DNA from: Microbacterium sp. SORGH_AS_0862
GTDB taxonomy: Bacteria > Actinomycetota > Actinomycetes > Actinomycetales > Microbacteriaceae
Direction: 5' to 3'
Assembly (NCBI RefSeq): GCF_030818795.1
Contig: NZ_JAUTAY010000001.1
Coordinates: 2,914,001 to 2,978,000 of the forward strand
Length of the DNA: 64,000 nucleotides
The translations under genes were made by a program, and so were the position numbers. Of the stretch, positions 54,126-62,951 are shown one piece after another (positions within the stretch are counted from its first letter, which is position 1; each line of letters begins with the position of its first letter). The notes beneath the pieces are model-generated. The model ran no database searches. It was not told the origin of the DNA and worked only from the letters and a program-made list of their open reading frames with translations.

Positions 54126-55315
54126 CGCGCGTCGGCCGCTGGCCCGCCGCCGCGCGGATCGGGCTGATCTATGTCGCCGCGCGTCTGGTGACGCTCGGCT
54201 TCTTCGCCCTCGCCTCCGCGCTGTCGACTCCGGCATCGCGGTTCGGCGTGGATCCCGGCATCGGCAAGCTGCTCATGGGCTGGGACGCGCAGTGGTACTG
54301 GGTGGTCGCCGCCAACGGGTACCCCTCGCCGCTGCCGCTGACCGAGGCGGGCCAGGTTGCCGAGAACGCGTGGGCCTTCCTGCCGCTGTATCCGTGGCTG
54401 TCGCAGGGAGTGGGGCTCATCACCGGCGGGTGGCCCGTGGCGGGTCCCCTCGTCGCGCTGATCGCCGGCTACTTCGCGGCGCTCGCGTTCTATCGCCTGA
54501 TGCGTCAGCGTCTCGACCGGTCGACGTCGACCTGGGCGGTCGTCTTCTTCGTGGCGGGTCCGCTGGCCGCGCTGTTCCAGATCGCCTACGCGGAGTCGCT
54601 GTTCCTCCTGTGGCTGATCCTCGCGCTGGACGCCCTGCTCCGGCGCCGTTACATCTGGCTCTACCTCCTCGTCCCGCTCATGGGGTTCACGCGCCCCGGC
54701 ATCCTCGCTTTCGCCCTCACGCTCGGGCTCGTGGGCATCTGGCGTTGGCTGCGCAGGCGTGCGGATCCCCTCCCCGCACGGGAGATCCTGCACCTGGTCG
54801 CCCTCGCCGCCCTGGCCACGGTCGTCGGCTTTTCCTGGCAGGTGATCGCGGCCGTCTCGACGGGCGACCCGGGCGCCTACCTGATGACGGAGCTCGCGTG
54901 GCGGCGCAACTGGATCCCGGATGCGGCCGCTCACTTCTTCCCGTTCGAGGGCTTCCTCGCCGGCACCGCCTTCTGGGCGCGGCTGTGGGGCTGGCCGCTG
55001 TGGCTCGGGTTCGCGTTGCTGACCGTGATCGTGCTGGCGGCGGCCGCCGTCCTGCTGTTCGCGCCGGGGGTGCGCCGGCTCGGCGTCGAGGTGCGGTTGT
55101 GGTCGGCGAGTTACCTGCTCTACCTGCTCGCCGTCTTCTTCCCGCAGTCGAGCACCTTCCGGCTGCTCGTGCCGCTGTCGCCCCTGTGGGGCGCCGTCGC
55201 GGTCGGGCGTCATCCGGCCTGGCGTATCGGCGTACTGGTGGCGGGTCTCGCCGCACAGTGGTGGTGGATCTACAACATGTACGCGCTCGGGAACACTCTC
55301 TGGCAGATCCCCTGA
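54110..55315 (+). CDS. PIG-V-like multi-pass mannosyltransferase
   Basis: The 401-residue membrane protein has about nine to ten hydrophobic helices. The N-terminal loop GWDAQWYWVVAANGYP matches the WDxxWYxxIAxxGY motif of PIG-V/GT-C mannosyltransferases. YAESLFLLWLILALDALLRRRY and GFTRPGILAFAL are family-like as well. GT-C enzymes use polyprenyl-phosphate sugars on the outer face of the membrane, so a role in cell-wall or protein mannosylation is likely; the acceptor is unknown. The GTG start lies inside dapE. Confidence 0.82.
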   Translation: MAEQLTRVGRWPAAARIGLIYVAARLVTLGFFALASALSTPASRFGVDPGIGKLLMGWDAQWYWVVAANGYPSPLPLTEAGQVAENAWAFLPLYPWLSQGVGLITGGWPVAGPLVALIAGYFAALAFYRLMRQRLDRSTSTWAVVFFVAGPLAALFQIAYAESLFLLWLILALDALLRRRYIWLYLLVPLMGFTRPGILAFALTLGLVGIWRWLRRRADPLPAREILHLVALAALATVVGFSWQVIAAVSTGDPGAYLMTELAWRRNWIPDAAAHFFPFEGFLAGTAFWARLWGWPLWLGFALLTVIVLAAAAVLLFAPGVRRLGVEVRLWSASYLLYLLAVFFPQSSTFRLLVPLSPLWGAVAVGRHPAWRIGVLVAGLAAQWWWIYNMYALGNTLWQIP

Positions 55316-55383
55316 GGACAAGCGTCGGGCGCGCTCTCACGCACGATAAACTGGGAACTCACCATTGACGAAGAGGAGCCACG

Positions 55384-55554
55384 ATGGCAGCCATGAAGCC
55401 GAGAACCGGAGACGGGCCGATGGAGGCTGTGAAGGAGGGGCGCCTGATCATCGTTCGTGTTCCGCTCGAGGGCGGCGGGCGTCTTGTGGTGTCGGTCAAC
55501 GACGCCGAGGCCAAGGAACTGCACGACGTGCTCGCGGGGGTCGTCGGCGCCTGA
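55384..55554 (+). CDS. DUF3117 family small protein
   Basis: The 56-residue protein (KPRTGDGPMEAVKEGRLI, then VRVPLEGGGRLVVSVN) is a full-length DUF3117 member, a short protein near-universal in actinobacteria and of unknown function. A -10-like TAAACT at 55347-55352 and AGAGGAG before the ATG give it a standard leadered message. A strong UUCG-type hairpin ends it. Confidence 0.9.
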   Translation: MAAMKPRTGDGPMEAVKEGRLIIVRVPLEGGGRLVVSVNDAEAKELHDVLAGVVGA

Positions 55555-55571
55555 GCTGTTCACTTCCTGTT

Positions 55572-55607
55572 CCACTGCGGCCGGTCCTTCGGGACCGGCC
55601 GCAGTGG
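55572..55607. terminator. Bidirectional 16-bp hairpin with a TTCG loop
   Basis: ccactgcggccggtcc pairs perfectly with ggaccggccgcagtgg around ttcg, the extra-stable UUCG tetraloop. It sits between the converging ends of the DUF3117 and O-methyltransferase genes. No U-tract is present on either side, as is common in high-GC actinobacteria. Confidence 0.8.
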
Positions 55608-55611
55608 CATG

Positions 55612-56250
55612 TCAGTGGTTCTCGTCGATGGTCGTGAGCTGGAGGAGGCCCTCGCCCACGATCGACAGCGCGCCGATGACCGCGGGGGAGGACTGCGTCT
55701 CCTGGATGAGCGAGCGGTAGGCGGTCGTCACGGGGTCGCGGCGCACCGGGTCGGCCACGGCGCCGCCGGCGAGGATGCGGGGCACGAGCACGAGTCCGCC
55801 CGGGCGAACGAGACGCAGCCCGTGCTCCACGTACTCGATCACGCCGTCCGCATCCGCGTCGACGAGCACGATGTCGTAGGAGGCTTCGTTCATGCGCGGC
55901 AGGACATCGGAGGCGCGACCGGTGATGAATCTGGCGCGAGCCGGCGCGATGCGCGCGTCCGAGAACGCGCGACGGGCCGCCTGGAGGTGCTCGGGCTCCT
56001 TGTCGATGGTCGTGAGGATGGCCCGCGGCGCCCCGTGCATGAGCCACAGCCCCGACACACCCGCGCCCGTGCCGATCTCGACGATGTTCAGGGCGCGTGA
56101 GACCTGCGCGAGCAGCGCGAGCTGCGCACCGATCGGCGGGCTCACCGGATCCGCACCCAGTTCAAGAGCGTGCGTGCGTGCGCGGGCGATCGCGTCGGGT
56201 TCGACGGTCGCCTCGCGAGCGAAGCGGTCGCTCGCGTCATGTCCGGCCAT
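55612..56250 (-). CDS. SAM-dependent O-methyltransferase (OMT family 3)
   Basis: The 212-residue protein has the catechol-OMT-like order: PPIGAQLALLAQVSRALNIVEIGTGAGVSGLWL (SAM site), ILTTIDKEPEHLQAARRAF, YDIVLVDADADGVIEYVEHGLRLVRPGGLVLVPRIL. Substrate unknown; mycobacterial counterparts (Rv1220c) are also uncharacterised. GAGGAGGAAC lies just upstream of the chosen ATG. It diverges from tatB by 71 bp. Confidence 0.9.
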   Translation of the reverse strand: MAGHDASDRFAREATVEPDAIARARTHALELGADPVSPPIGAQLALLAQVSRALNIVEIGTGAGVSGLWLMHGAPRAILTTIDKEPEHLQAARRAFSDARIAPARARFITGRASDVLPRMNEASYDIVLVDADADGVIEYVEHGLRLVRPGGLVLVPRILAGGAVADPVRRDPVTTAYRSLIQETQSSPAVIGALSIVGEGLLQLTTIDENH

Positions 56251-56309
56251 GGTGTTCCTCCTCGGCAAGCCTACGGTCGCCGATGGGCGGCGGCGGTCAG
56301 GCGCGGCGG

Positions 56310-56315
56310 TAATCT
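56310..56315 (+). promoter_or_regulatory. tatB -10 box (TAATCT), leaderless-type
   Basis: TAATCT ends 6 bases before the tatB ATG. Confidence 0.5.
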
Positions 56316-56321
56316 GAAGGC

Positions 56322-56702
56322 ATGGTGTTCGGGCTCACGATCGAGAAGCTGCTGGTGATCGCCGTGATCGCCGCCTTCCTCATCGGACCCGAACGACTGC
56401 CTCGCTATGCGGAGGCCCTCGCACGGTTCACGAACCGCTCCCGCGAGTTCCTGCGCGGTGCGCGCAGCCGCGTGAAGGACGAGATGGGTCCGGAGTTCGA
56501 CGAGGTGGACTGGCGCAAGCTCGACCCGCGCCAGTACGACCCCCGGCGCATCATCCGGGAGGCGCTGCTCGACGATCCGCCCACGGCGACCGTGCGTGCC
56601 GCCGGTGCGACGGCGGCCATGACCGTGTCGACGACGCGCGCGGCAGAGAGCTTCGACCTCGAGTCGGGGGAGCGGCCCCCGTTCGACGACGAGGCGACCT
56701 GA
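56322..56702 (+). CDS. tatB: Sec-independent protein translocase subunit TatB
   Basis: The 126-residue protein begins with a single transmembrane helix (IEKLLVIAVIAAFLIGPERLP, with the conserved Gly-Pro hinge), an amphipathic helix and a polar tail. It has the TatB rather than TatA layout and length. It recruits twin-arginine substrates to TatC. It stands alone; tatA and tatC are not in the window. Confidence 0.9.
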   Translation: MVFGLTIEKLLVIAVIAAFLIGPERLPRYAEALARFTNRSREFLRGARSRVKDEMGPEFDEVDWRKLDPRQYDPRRIIREALLDDPPTATVRAAGATAAMTVSTTRAAESFDLESGERPPFDDEAT

Positions 56703-56714
56703 CGCCTCCGGCGC

Positions 56715-57866
56715 TCAGCGCGGTGTGACGGGCAGCTGTCTGCCGGAGAGCGAGCGTCCGGATCGCAGGATGCGGTCGGCGACCTGCTGGATCGCGAGCG
56801 AGGCCGCATCCTCCGGAGCACTGCGCACGACCGGCTCGCCGGTGTCCCCACCGTGGCGAAGGGCAGGGCTCAGCGGCACGCGCGCGATCACCTCGACCGT
56901 CTCGGCGTCGGTGCTCAGCTCCCGTGCGATGTGATCCCCGCCGCCGGAGCCGAACAGATCGAATCTCGTACCGTCCGGCAGCGTCATGGCGGTCATGTTC
57001 TCGACGACTCCCAGGACGCTCTGACCGGTCTGTCTCGCCACGAGCGCGCTGCGCGCCGCCACGTCGGATGCGGCCGCCTGCGGGGTCGTGACGACGAGGA
57101 CGTCGGCGTGGGGCAGGAGCTGTCCGATCGAGATGGCGATGTCGCCCGTACCGGGGGGCATGTCGATGAGCAGGACGTCCAGGTCGCCGAAGTACACCTC
57201 GGTCAGGAACTGCTGGATTGTGCGATGCAGCATGGGGCCGCGCCACGCGACGGCGCTGCGGGCGGCGCCCTCGGGCAGGAACATCCCTATCGAGACGACC
57301 TTCACGTCGAAGGCGACCGGCGGGACGATGAGCTCGTCGATCCGGGTCGGTCGCACACTCGCCCCGTCGGCGTCGACGAGCCCGAGCAGCGCAGGGATCG
57401 AGAAGCCGTGCACGTCGGCGTCCACGACGCCCACGCGTCTCCCGCGTTCCGCCAGGGCGACGGCGAGATTGGCGGTGAGCGTCGACTTGCCGACGCCGCC
57501 CTTGCCGCTCGTGACGGCGACCACGCGCGTCAGCGACTCGGGTGTGAAGGGATTCCCCCGCCGCCGACCGCCGCGCAGGCGCGTCGTCAGCGCCTCCCGC
57601 TCGTCGGGGCTCATGACGCCCAGCGCGACCTCGACCGGGGCCTCTCCCACCACTCGCTCGGCGGCAGCGCGCACGTCGCGTTCGATGCGATCGGATGCGG
57701 GACAGCCGACGATCGTGAGCGCCACAGCGACGCGCACACCGCCGTCGGCGGTCTCCGTCACCTCGCGCAGCATCTCGAGGTCGGCGAGGCTGCGTCTCAG
57801 CTCGGGATCGGTGACGGCGCCGACCGCCTCCCTGACCCGGGCGACGCGATTGGTCTCAGAGCTCAC
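56715..57866 (-). CDS. mrp: Mrp/NBP35 family P-loop ATPase, Fe-S cluster carrier
   Basis: The 383-residue protein has an N-terminal MIP18/DUF59 domain (REAVGAVTDPELRRSLADLEML, then VALTIVGCPASD with its Cys). The ParA-like ATPase follows, with the deviant Walker A TSGKGGVGKST, VDADVHGFSIPALLG, WRGPMLHRTIQQFL and IDMPPGTGDIAIS. The C-terminal CxxC of some family members is absent. It probably carries Fe-S clusters to apoproteins. The GTG start lies within the DUF1003 gene (11-bp overlap). Confidence 0.9.
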   Translation of the reverse strand: MSSETNRVARVREAVGAVTDPELRRSLADLEMLREVTETADGGVRVAVALTIVGCPASDRIERDVRAAAERVVGEAPVEVALGVMSPDEREALTTRLRGGRRRGNPFTPESLTRVVAVTSGKGGVGKSTLTANLAVALAERGRRVGVVDADVHGFSIPALLGLVDADGASVRPTRIDELIVPPVAFDVKVVSIGMFLPEGAARSAVAWRGPMLHRTIQQFLTEVYFGDLDVLLIDMPPGTGDIAISIGQLLPHADVLVVTTPQAAASDVAARSALVARQTGQSVLGVVENMTAMTLPDGTRFDLFGSGGGDHIARELSTDAETVEVIARVPLSPALRHGGDTGEPVVRSAPEDAASLAIQQVADRILRSGRSLSGRQLPVTPR

Positions 57867-58458
57867 GGGCTTCGCGCTCCGCCTTCTCGCGTCGTTCGGC
57901 CCGACGGCGCTTCTCTTCGCGCTCGGCTCGCACCTGCTCCGGCTTCTCACCGGCCTCGTGCGCCTGCAGATCCTCCAGCAGCGCGCGCAGCTCGTCGCGG
58001 AGCACCTCGCGCGTGACCGACTCGCTCGAGACGTCCGTCAGCGCCATCCGGAGCGCGACGATCTCGCGGGCGAGATACTCGGTGTCGGCGAGGTTGCGCT
58101 CCGCGCGCTGACGGTCCTGCTCGATCTGCACGCGGTCGCGATCGTCCTGTCGGTTCTGCGCGAGCAGGATCAGGGGTGCGGCGTAGGACGCCTGCAGCGA
58201 GAGCACGAGTGTCAGCGCCGTGAAGCCGTTGTCGGAGGAGTCGAAGCGCAGCTCCGGGGGCAGGATGGTGTTCCAGGCGAGCCAGGCGGCGCAGAACGCA
58301 CTCAGGCCCACCAGGAACCACGGCGTGCCCATGCCCCGGGCGATCACCTCGGTGAACCGCCCGAAGCGATCGCGCGAGGGCTGCGAGGACCGCGACAGCA
58401 TGCCGCCCCGGCCCCGGGGTGCGTCCAGTGCTCCTTTGCGGGGGGACCGGGCCATCAT
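57856..58458 (-). CDS. DUF1003 family membrane protein
   Basis: The 200-residue protein has two transmembrane helices (PWFLVGLSAFCAAWLAWNTI and FTALTLVLSLQASYAAPLIL) separated by a short loop. NRQDDRDR and a long charged coiled-coil tail rich in Arg/Glu (AEREEKRRRAERREKAERE) follow, which is the DUF1003 layout. Function unknown. Two consecutive ATGs overlap the stop of the upstream MgtE_N/CBS gene, so the genes are co-translated. Confidence 0.85.
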   Translation of the reverse strand: MMARSPRKGALDAPRGRGGMLSRSSQPSRDRFGRFTEVIARGMGTPWFLVGLSAFCAAWLAWNTILPPELRFDSSDNGFTALTLVLSLQASYAAPLILLAQNRQDDRDRVQIEQDRQRAERNLADTEYLAREIVALRMALTDVSSESVTREVLRDELRALLEDLQAHEAGEKPEQVRAEREEKRRRAERREKAEREAREL

Positions 58459-59705
58459 TGCGGCCGTCCTTCCGAGTCTCCCGTGCGCCAGTCCTCCGGA
58501 AGGAGGTAGTCGAGCACGTCGTCGACGCTCACGGCGCCGACGAGACGCTGTGCGGAGTCGACGACCGGCACGGAGACGAGGTTGTAGGTCGCCAGCAGGC
58601 GGGCGACGACGGCCGCGGAGGCGGTGGCGGGCACGGGTTCGAGCGAATCATCGAGCAGCGCGCCGAGCCGTTCGTGCGGGGGATAGCGCAGCATCCGCTG
58701 GAAGTGCACCGTGCCGAGCAGGCGGCCCGTCGGAGTCTCGTAGGGGGGCAGCGTCACGAAGACGGCCGCGGCGAGGGCCGGGTGCGTCTCGTGCCGGCGG
58801 ATGAGCGCGAGCGCCTCGGCGATCGTGTTGTCGGCCGACAGCACGATGGGCTCCGGCGTCATGAGACCACCTGCTGTGTCGGGGCCGTACTGCAGGAGGG
58901 CGCGCACATCCTCCGCCTCATCCGGCTCCATCAGCTCGAGCAGCTCCTCGCGCTGTTCGGCCGGCAGTTGGGCGAGCACGTCGGCGGCGTCGTCGGGCTC
59001 CATCGCGTCGAGGATGTCGGCGGCACGCTCATCGCCCAGGGCCTCGAGGATGTGCACCTGCTCCTCTTCCGGCATCTCTTCCAGAGCGTCGGCGAGACGA
59101 TCGTCGGGAAGCTCCTCCGCGACCTCGAGGAGACGGTCCTCGGGAAGATCCAGCAGGGTGTTGGCCAGGTCGGCGGCCTTGAGCTCGGCGTAGCTGGCGA
59201 CCAGCCGCTCGGCGGACTGCGCTTCGCCGCGGGTCTGTCCGTCGTTGACGTCATGCCACGAGGCGAAGGTCGTCGCGCCCTTCGCGAAGGGCGAGGGGCT
59301 CGTCTTGGGCTTGCGCAGGAAGAGCTGCGACACGTCCCACTCGCCGAGGCGGTTGCGCTCGATCGCGACATCCTCGATGACGGCCTGGCCGGAGCCGTCG
59401 CGCAGGGACACCTTGCGTCCCACGAGCTCGGCCAGAACCCGCACCTCGCCGCCGCGCTGCTGGAAACGGCGCACGTTGATGAGGCCGGTCGTGATGACCT
59501 GGCCGGTGTCGATCGAGGTGACGCGCCCGATCGAGACGAAGACATGGCGTCGACCGGGGATCTCGATGACGAGGCCGATCACCCGGGGAGCATCGTCGGG
59601 GCGGTAGATCACGACGACGTCGCGCACGCGTCCGAGGCGGTCGCCGGCGGGATCGAAGACCGCGCATCCGGCCAGACGCGCGACGAAAACCCGCTGTGTG
59701 CTCAC
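58455..59705 (-). CDS. MgtE N-terminal domain and CBS-pair protein, no transport domain
   Basis: The 416-residue soluble protein has a PRC-barrel-like N-terminus (residues 1-130, VFDPAGDRLGRVRDVVVIYR). MgtE-type helical repeats follow (LADALEEMPEEEQVHILEALGDERAADILDAMEPDDAADVLAQLP), then two CBS domains (LMTPEPIVLSADNTIAEALALIRRH; LLATYNLVSVPVVDSAQRLVGAVSVDDVLDYL). The membrane channel of MgtE is missing entirely, so it is a Mg2+ or adenosyl-ligand sensor, perhaps acting on a partner. GTG start, 6 bases after a minus-strand TAGGCT. Confidence 0.88.
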   Translation of the reverse strand: MSTQRVFVARLAGCAVFDPAGDRLGRVRDVVVIYRPDDAPRVIGLVIEIPGRRHVFVSIGRVTSIDTGQVITTGLINVRRFQQRGGEVRVLAELVGRKVSLRDGSGQAVIEDVAIERNRLGEWDVSQLFLRKPKTSPSPFAKGATTFASWHDVNDGQTRGEAQSAERLVASYAELKAADLANTLLDLPEDRLLEVAEELPDDRLADALEEMPEEEQVHILEALGDERAADILDAMEPDDAADVLAQLPAEQREELLELMEPDEAEDVRALLQYGPDTAGGLMTPEPIVLSADNTIAEALALIRRHETHPALAAAVFVTLPPYETPTGRLLGTVHFQRMLRYPPHERLGALLDDSLEPVPATASAAVVARLLATYNLVSVPVVDSAQRLVGAVSVDDVLDYLLPEDWRTGDSEGRPQ

Positions 59706-59711
59706 CCGACC

Positions 59712-59717
59712 AGCCTA
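59712..59717 (-). promoter_or_regulatory. -10 box (TAGGCT on minus strand), leaderless-type
   Basis: TAGGCT on the minus strand ends 6 bases before the GTG of the MgtE_N/CBS gene. Confidence 0.5.
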
Positions 59718-59775
59718 GCCCCGGCCCCGATGACCGAGCAGGGAGCGCTGCGGCACGGCGTGGGAAGATGGGGTG

Positions 59776-60402
59776 ATGAGCAACCAGGGTGCACCGTTCT
59801 CGCAAGGCTCCGCCGAGACGGGCGAGACCGTCGCGTCGTTCACGCAGTACGAGGGGGCGCAGAAGGCCGTGTCCGCTCTCATCGCGGCCGAGGTCCCGGC
59901 CAAGGAGATCGCGATCGTGGGCGCAGGCCTGCGCTCCATCGAGCGCATCACCGGCCGACTGGGCTACGCGACCGCCGCCAGGTCGGGCGCGATCAACGGC
60001 CTCATGCTGGGTGTGCTCTTCTCGTTCATCTTCGTGCTCGGCTCACCCGCCGCTCCGATCCAGGCCTTCGTCGGCGTGCTGCTGGTCGGCATCGCGCTCG
60101 GGATGCTGCTGAACATCCTGATGTTCTCGATCGTGCGCCGTCGGCGCGACTACGCCTCCGTCATGCAGGTCGTCGCGGACCACTACGAGGTCAAGGTCGC
60201 GCCCGCCAGTGTGCACAAGGCCCGCGCCGCGCTCGGCACCGCGCCGGCCGCGACGCGGCCGGCGGCGGCACCGCAGCGGCTCGACACCCCGCCCCGCTAC
60301 GGCGAGCGGATCACGCCGGGCGGCCAGCCGCCGCAGGCGGCACCGGTCGAGCGGCCCGCGCCGGCAGAGCCGCAGCCGGATCAGGACGACGACCGCGCCT
60401 GA
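59776..60402 (+). CDS. General stress protein (GSP17M/YflT-like) with two membrane helices
   Basis: The 208-residue protein starts with a YflT/GSP17M-like domain (VASFTQYEGAQKAVSALIAAEVPAKEIAIVGAGLRSIERITGRLGYATAARSGAINGLM). Two hydrophobic segments (LGVLFSFIFVLG and AFVGVLLVGIALGMLLNILMF), a small VVADHYEVKVA repeat and a Pro/Ala-rich tail follow. Function unknown. The ATG was chosen, with a GTG one codon upstream as alternative; a GAAGAT box lies 6 bases before the ATG. Confidence 0.75.
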   Translation: MSNQGAPFSQGSAETGETVASFTQYEGAQKAVSALIAAEVPAKEIAIVGAGLRSIERITGRLGYATAARSGAINGLMLGVLFSFIFVLGSPAAPIQAFVGVLLVGIALGMLLNILMFSIVRRRRDYASVMQVVADHYEVKVAPASVHKARAALGTAPAATRPAAAPQRLDTPPRYGERITPGGQPPQAAPVERPAPAEPQPDQDDDRA

Positions 60403-60432
60403 GCGCGCCGCATCCGGCCCGGGCCGCGACGC

Positions 60433-61842
60433 TCAGTCGGACAGGCGCGCGATCCACGCCTCGATCTCGTCCGCGGTGCGGGGGATGCCCGCGGACAGGT
60501 TGACGGGACCTTCCGCCGTCATGAGGATGTCGTCTTCGATGCGCACGCCGATGCCGCGCAGTTCCTCGGGGACGGTGAGATCGTCGGCCTGGAAGTACAG
60601 GCCGGGCTCGATCGTGAACACCATCCCGGGAGCGAGCTCGCCCTCGTAGTACATGTCGCGGCGCGCCTGTGCGCAGTCGTGTACGTCGAGGCCGAGGTGG
60701 TGGCTCGTGCCGTGCACCATGTATCGCCGGTGCTGACCGCCGCGGTCGGCGTCGAGTGCCTCCTCCGCCGTCACCGGGATGAGGCCCCACTCCGCGACGC
60801 GGGCGGCGATGACCGACATGGCCGCCTCGTGGATCTCACGGAACTTCACGCCGGGACGAGCGGCGGCGAAGGCGACGTCGGCGGCCTCGCGCACCGTCTC
60901 GTACACGCGGCGCTGGACCTCGGTGAAGCGGCCGTTGACCGGCAGCGTGCGGGTGATGTCGGCGGTGTACAGGCTGTCCACCTCGACGCCGGCGTCGATC
61001 AGGATGAGATCGCCCGGCAGGACGCGGCCGTCGTTGCGGGTCCAGTGCAGGTAGCAGGCGTGGGGGCCGGACGCCGCGATCGTGTCGTAGCCCTCCCCGT
61101 TGCCGTCGCTGCGAGCCCGCTGGTGGAAGACGCCCTCCACGACCCGTTCGCCACGAGGATGCGTGACGATGCGGGGGAGTTCTCGGACGATGTCGTCGAA
61201 GCCGGCACCGGTGACGTCCACGGCCAGCTGCAACTGGGCGATCTCGTGCTCGTCCTTGATGAGGCGCAGCTCCGACACGATGCGGCTCAGCTCGGCGTCC
61301 TCGTCGACCACGCGGTCCGCGTCGCTCGCCGTGAACGCGTCGAGATGAGCCGTCGCGATGGCGAGATCCGCCGCGACCTGGGCCAGCGACGGGCGCGGAC
61401 CGATCCAGAACTCGCCCACACTCGCATCGGCGTAGAACTCGCTCGTGGTGCGGTCGGCGCGCTCGCGGAAGTAGAGCATGACGTCATGGCCCTCGTCGCC
61501 GCGGGGCTCGAAGACGAGCACGGAGCCCGGCTCGCTGTCCGCGCCCCATCCGGTCAGGTGGGCGAAGGCGGAGTGCGCACGGAACGGGTAGTCGGTGTCG
61601 TTGCTGCGCTGCTTGAGCTCGCCGGCGGGGATCACGAGGCGCGAGCCCGGGAACAGCGCGGAGAGTGCGACGCGGCGTGCGGCGGCGTAGGCCGCTTCGA
61701 TGCGCGGCGGAGCGATCGTCTCCGCGCGCTCGGCCCATCCGGTCGAGATCGTCGACAGGAATCCCTGGGGGAAGGGCTGCTTGCGGTTCGAGACGACCGG
61801 CTCTTCAGTGGTCGCGGGTGAGGTGTCCGTGGATTCCGACAT
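60433..61842 (-). CDS. pepP: Xaa-Pro aminopeptidase (M24B)
   Basis: The 469-residue aminopeptidase P has an N-terminal creatinase-like domain (RVALSALFPGSRLVIPAGELKQRSNDTDYPFRAHSAFAHLTGW) and the pita-bread catalytic domain. All five metal ligands are visible: LILIDAGVE (Asp), LYTADITRT (Asp), HGTSHHLGLDVHD (His), FTIEPGLY (Glu) and GVRIEDDIL (Glu). It removes the first residue when proline is second. The ATG lies 6 bases after a minus-strand GAGACT box. Confidence 0.94.
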   Translation of the reverse strand: MSESTDTSPATTEEPVVSNRKQPFPQGFLSTISTGWAERAETIAPPRIEAAYAAARRVALSALFPGSRLVIPAGELKQRSNDTDYPFRAHSAFAHLTGWGADSEPGSVLVFEPRGDEGHDVMLYFRERADRTTSEFYADASVGEFWIGPRPSLAQVAADLAIATAHLDAFTASDADRVVDEDAELSRIVSELRLIKDEHEIAQLQLAVDVTGAGFDDIVRELPRIVTHPRGERVVEGVFHQRARSDGNGEGYDTIAASGPHACYLHWTRNDGRVLPGDLILIDAGVEVDSLYTADITRTLPVNGRFTEVQRRVYETVREAADVAFAAARPGVKFREIHEAAMSVIAARVAEWGLIPVTAEEALDADRGGQHRRYMVHGTSHHLGLDVHDCAQARRDMYYEGELAPGMVFTIEPGLYFQADDLTVPEELRGIGVRIEDDILMTAEGPVNLSAGIPRTADEIEAWIARLSD

Positions 61843-61875
61843 GGTTCCAGTCTCCCACCCTCCTCGGCGGCGCGC

Positions 61876-62886
61876 TCAGCCGGTGCGCTCGTACTGCACG
61901 ACCAGCGGCCTGTGGTCGCTGCCGGCGTCGTCCATCCCGCTCAGCACCACAGAGCCGGTGGGGGTCCACTGCGGCGTGGCGAGCACGTGGTCGATCGGCG
62001 CGCCCGCGAGGGCCGGGAGGTCGGTGGGCCAGGTGCCGACCGAGCCGTTGCCCGTCTGCGATGCCGCATCCCGGCACGCGCCGAGCGTTCCGCCGTCGGT
62101 TCCGAGGCCCGCCATGTGATCGAGGGTGGCGTTGAAGTCGCCCGCCATGATGACGTCGCCACCCGCGCACTGGTCGGCCAGCCACTGCAGGTCATGGCGC
62201 CATTGCTCCATGTGGTCCTCCCGAGGGGCCACAGCGTGGGCGGCGACGACCGTGGGGCCGTTGCCGTCTGTCGGCATGGCGACGGCGCTCGGAACTGTGC
62301 TCGTGCCCTCTTGAGAGGACGCGATGACCGAGTAGGTGCCGAGCGACGGGCTGATGAGCAGCGTCGTCGAATCCGCCGCCCACCCATCGGTGCCGTACTC
62401 GGTGTGGTGCGCCCACATGGGACTGCCGAGATCCCGCATCGCGACCGCGACCTCCGCGCCGGTCTCGATCGTGGTCTCGGGCAGGCTCACGATGTCCGCG
62501 CCCATGGCGATGGCGGTCTGCGCGATCGTCTGGGGGGAGGTGGCGTCGCCGGCGGTGTTCCACGTCATGATTCGAATGCTGTTCTCGGTCTTCGCGGGAA
62601 GCGCCGTCGTGCCCGTGCCGCGCGAGACGATGATCACCGCGTTGGCGCCGACAGCGAGCACGGCGACAAGAGCGATCGGCAGGACGACGCGACGCAGCGG
62701 GCGTGCGACCGACAGCAGCAGGGCGACGACGGCGAGGGCCGCGAACGCCAGCGCGACGAGAGAGCGGAACGACACGATCTGGGTCAGCGGAAACGTCCGC
62801 GAGAGGCGGAAGAACTCCGGCCAGGTGAGCACGGCCGCCGCGATCGCGCAGAGCAGGCTCAGCAGGATTCCCAGCAGACGTGACAC
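61876..62886 (-). CDS. Membrane-anchored endonuclease/exonuclease/phosphatase (EEP) family protein
   Basis: The 336-residue protein has three hydrophobic helices in residues 1-95. An extracytoplasmic EEP domain follows, with RIMTWNTAGDA, VSLPETT (Glu), AHHTEYGT, IMAGDFNAT (Asp-Asn), PIDHVLATP and GSDHRPLVVQY (Asp-His). This arrangement fits a secreted-face phosphodiesterase acting on lipids or nucleic acids; the substrate is unknown. A GGAGG touches the GTG directly and cannot serve it, but a TAGGCT box 6 bases upstream supports a leaderless start. Confidence 0.85.
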   Translation of the reverse strand: MSRLLGILLSLLCAIAAAVLTWPEFFRLSRTFPLTQIVSFRSLVALAFAALAVVALLLSVARPLRRVVLPIALVAVLAVGANAVIIVSRGTGTTALPAKTENSIRIMTWNTAGDATSPQTIAQTAIAMGADIVSLPETTIETGAEVAVAMRDLGSPMWAHHTEYGTDGWAADSTTLLISPSLGTYSVIASSQEGTSTVPSAVAMPTDGNGPTVVAAHAVAPREDHMEQWRHDLQWLADQCAGGDVIMAGDFNATLDHMAGLGTDGGTLGACRDAASQTGNGSVGTWPTDLPALAGAPIDHVLATPQWTPTGSVVLSGMDDAGSDHRPLVVQYERTG

Positions 62887-62892
62887 CCTCCG

Positions 62893-62898
62893 AGCCTA
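62893..62898 (-). promoter_or_regulatory. -10 box (TAGGCT on minus strand), leaderless-type
   Basis: TAGGCT on the minus strand ends 6 bases before the GTG of the EEP gene. Confidence 0.5.
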
Positions 62899-62951
62899 GG
62901 CAGCACACCTGAGCGTCGGCCGCACGCAGCAGGGCGCGTCCGGGCGCGCGG

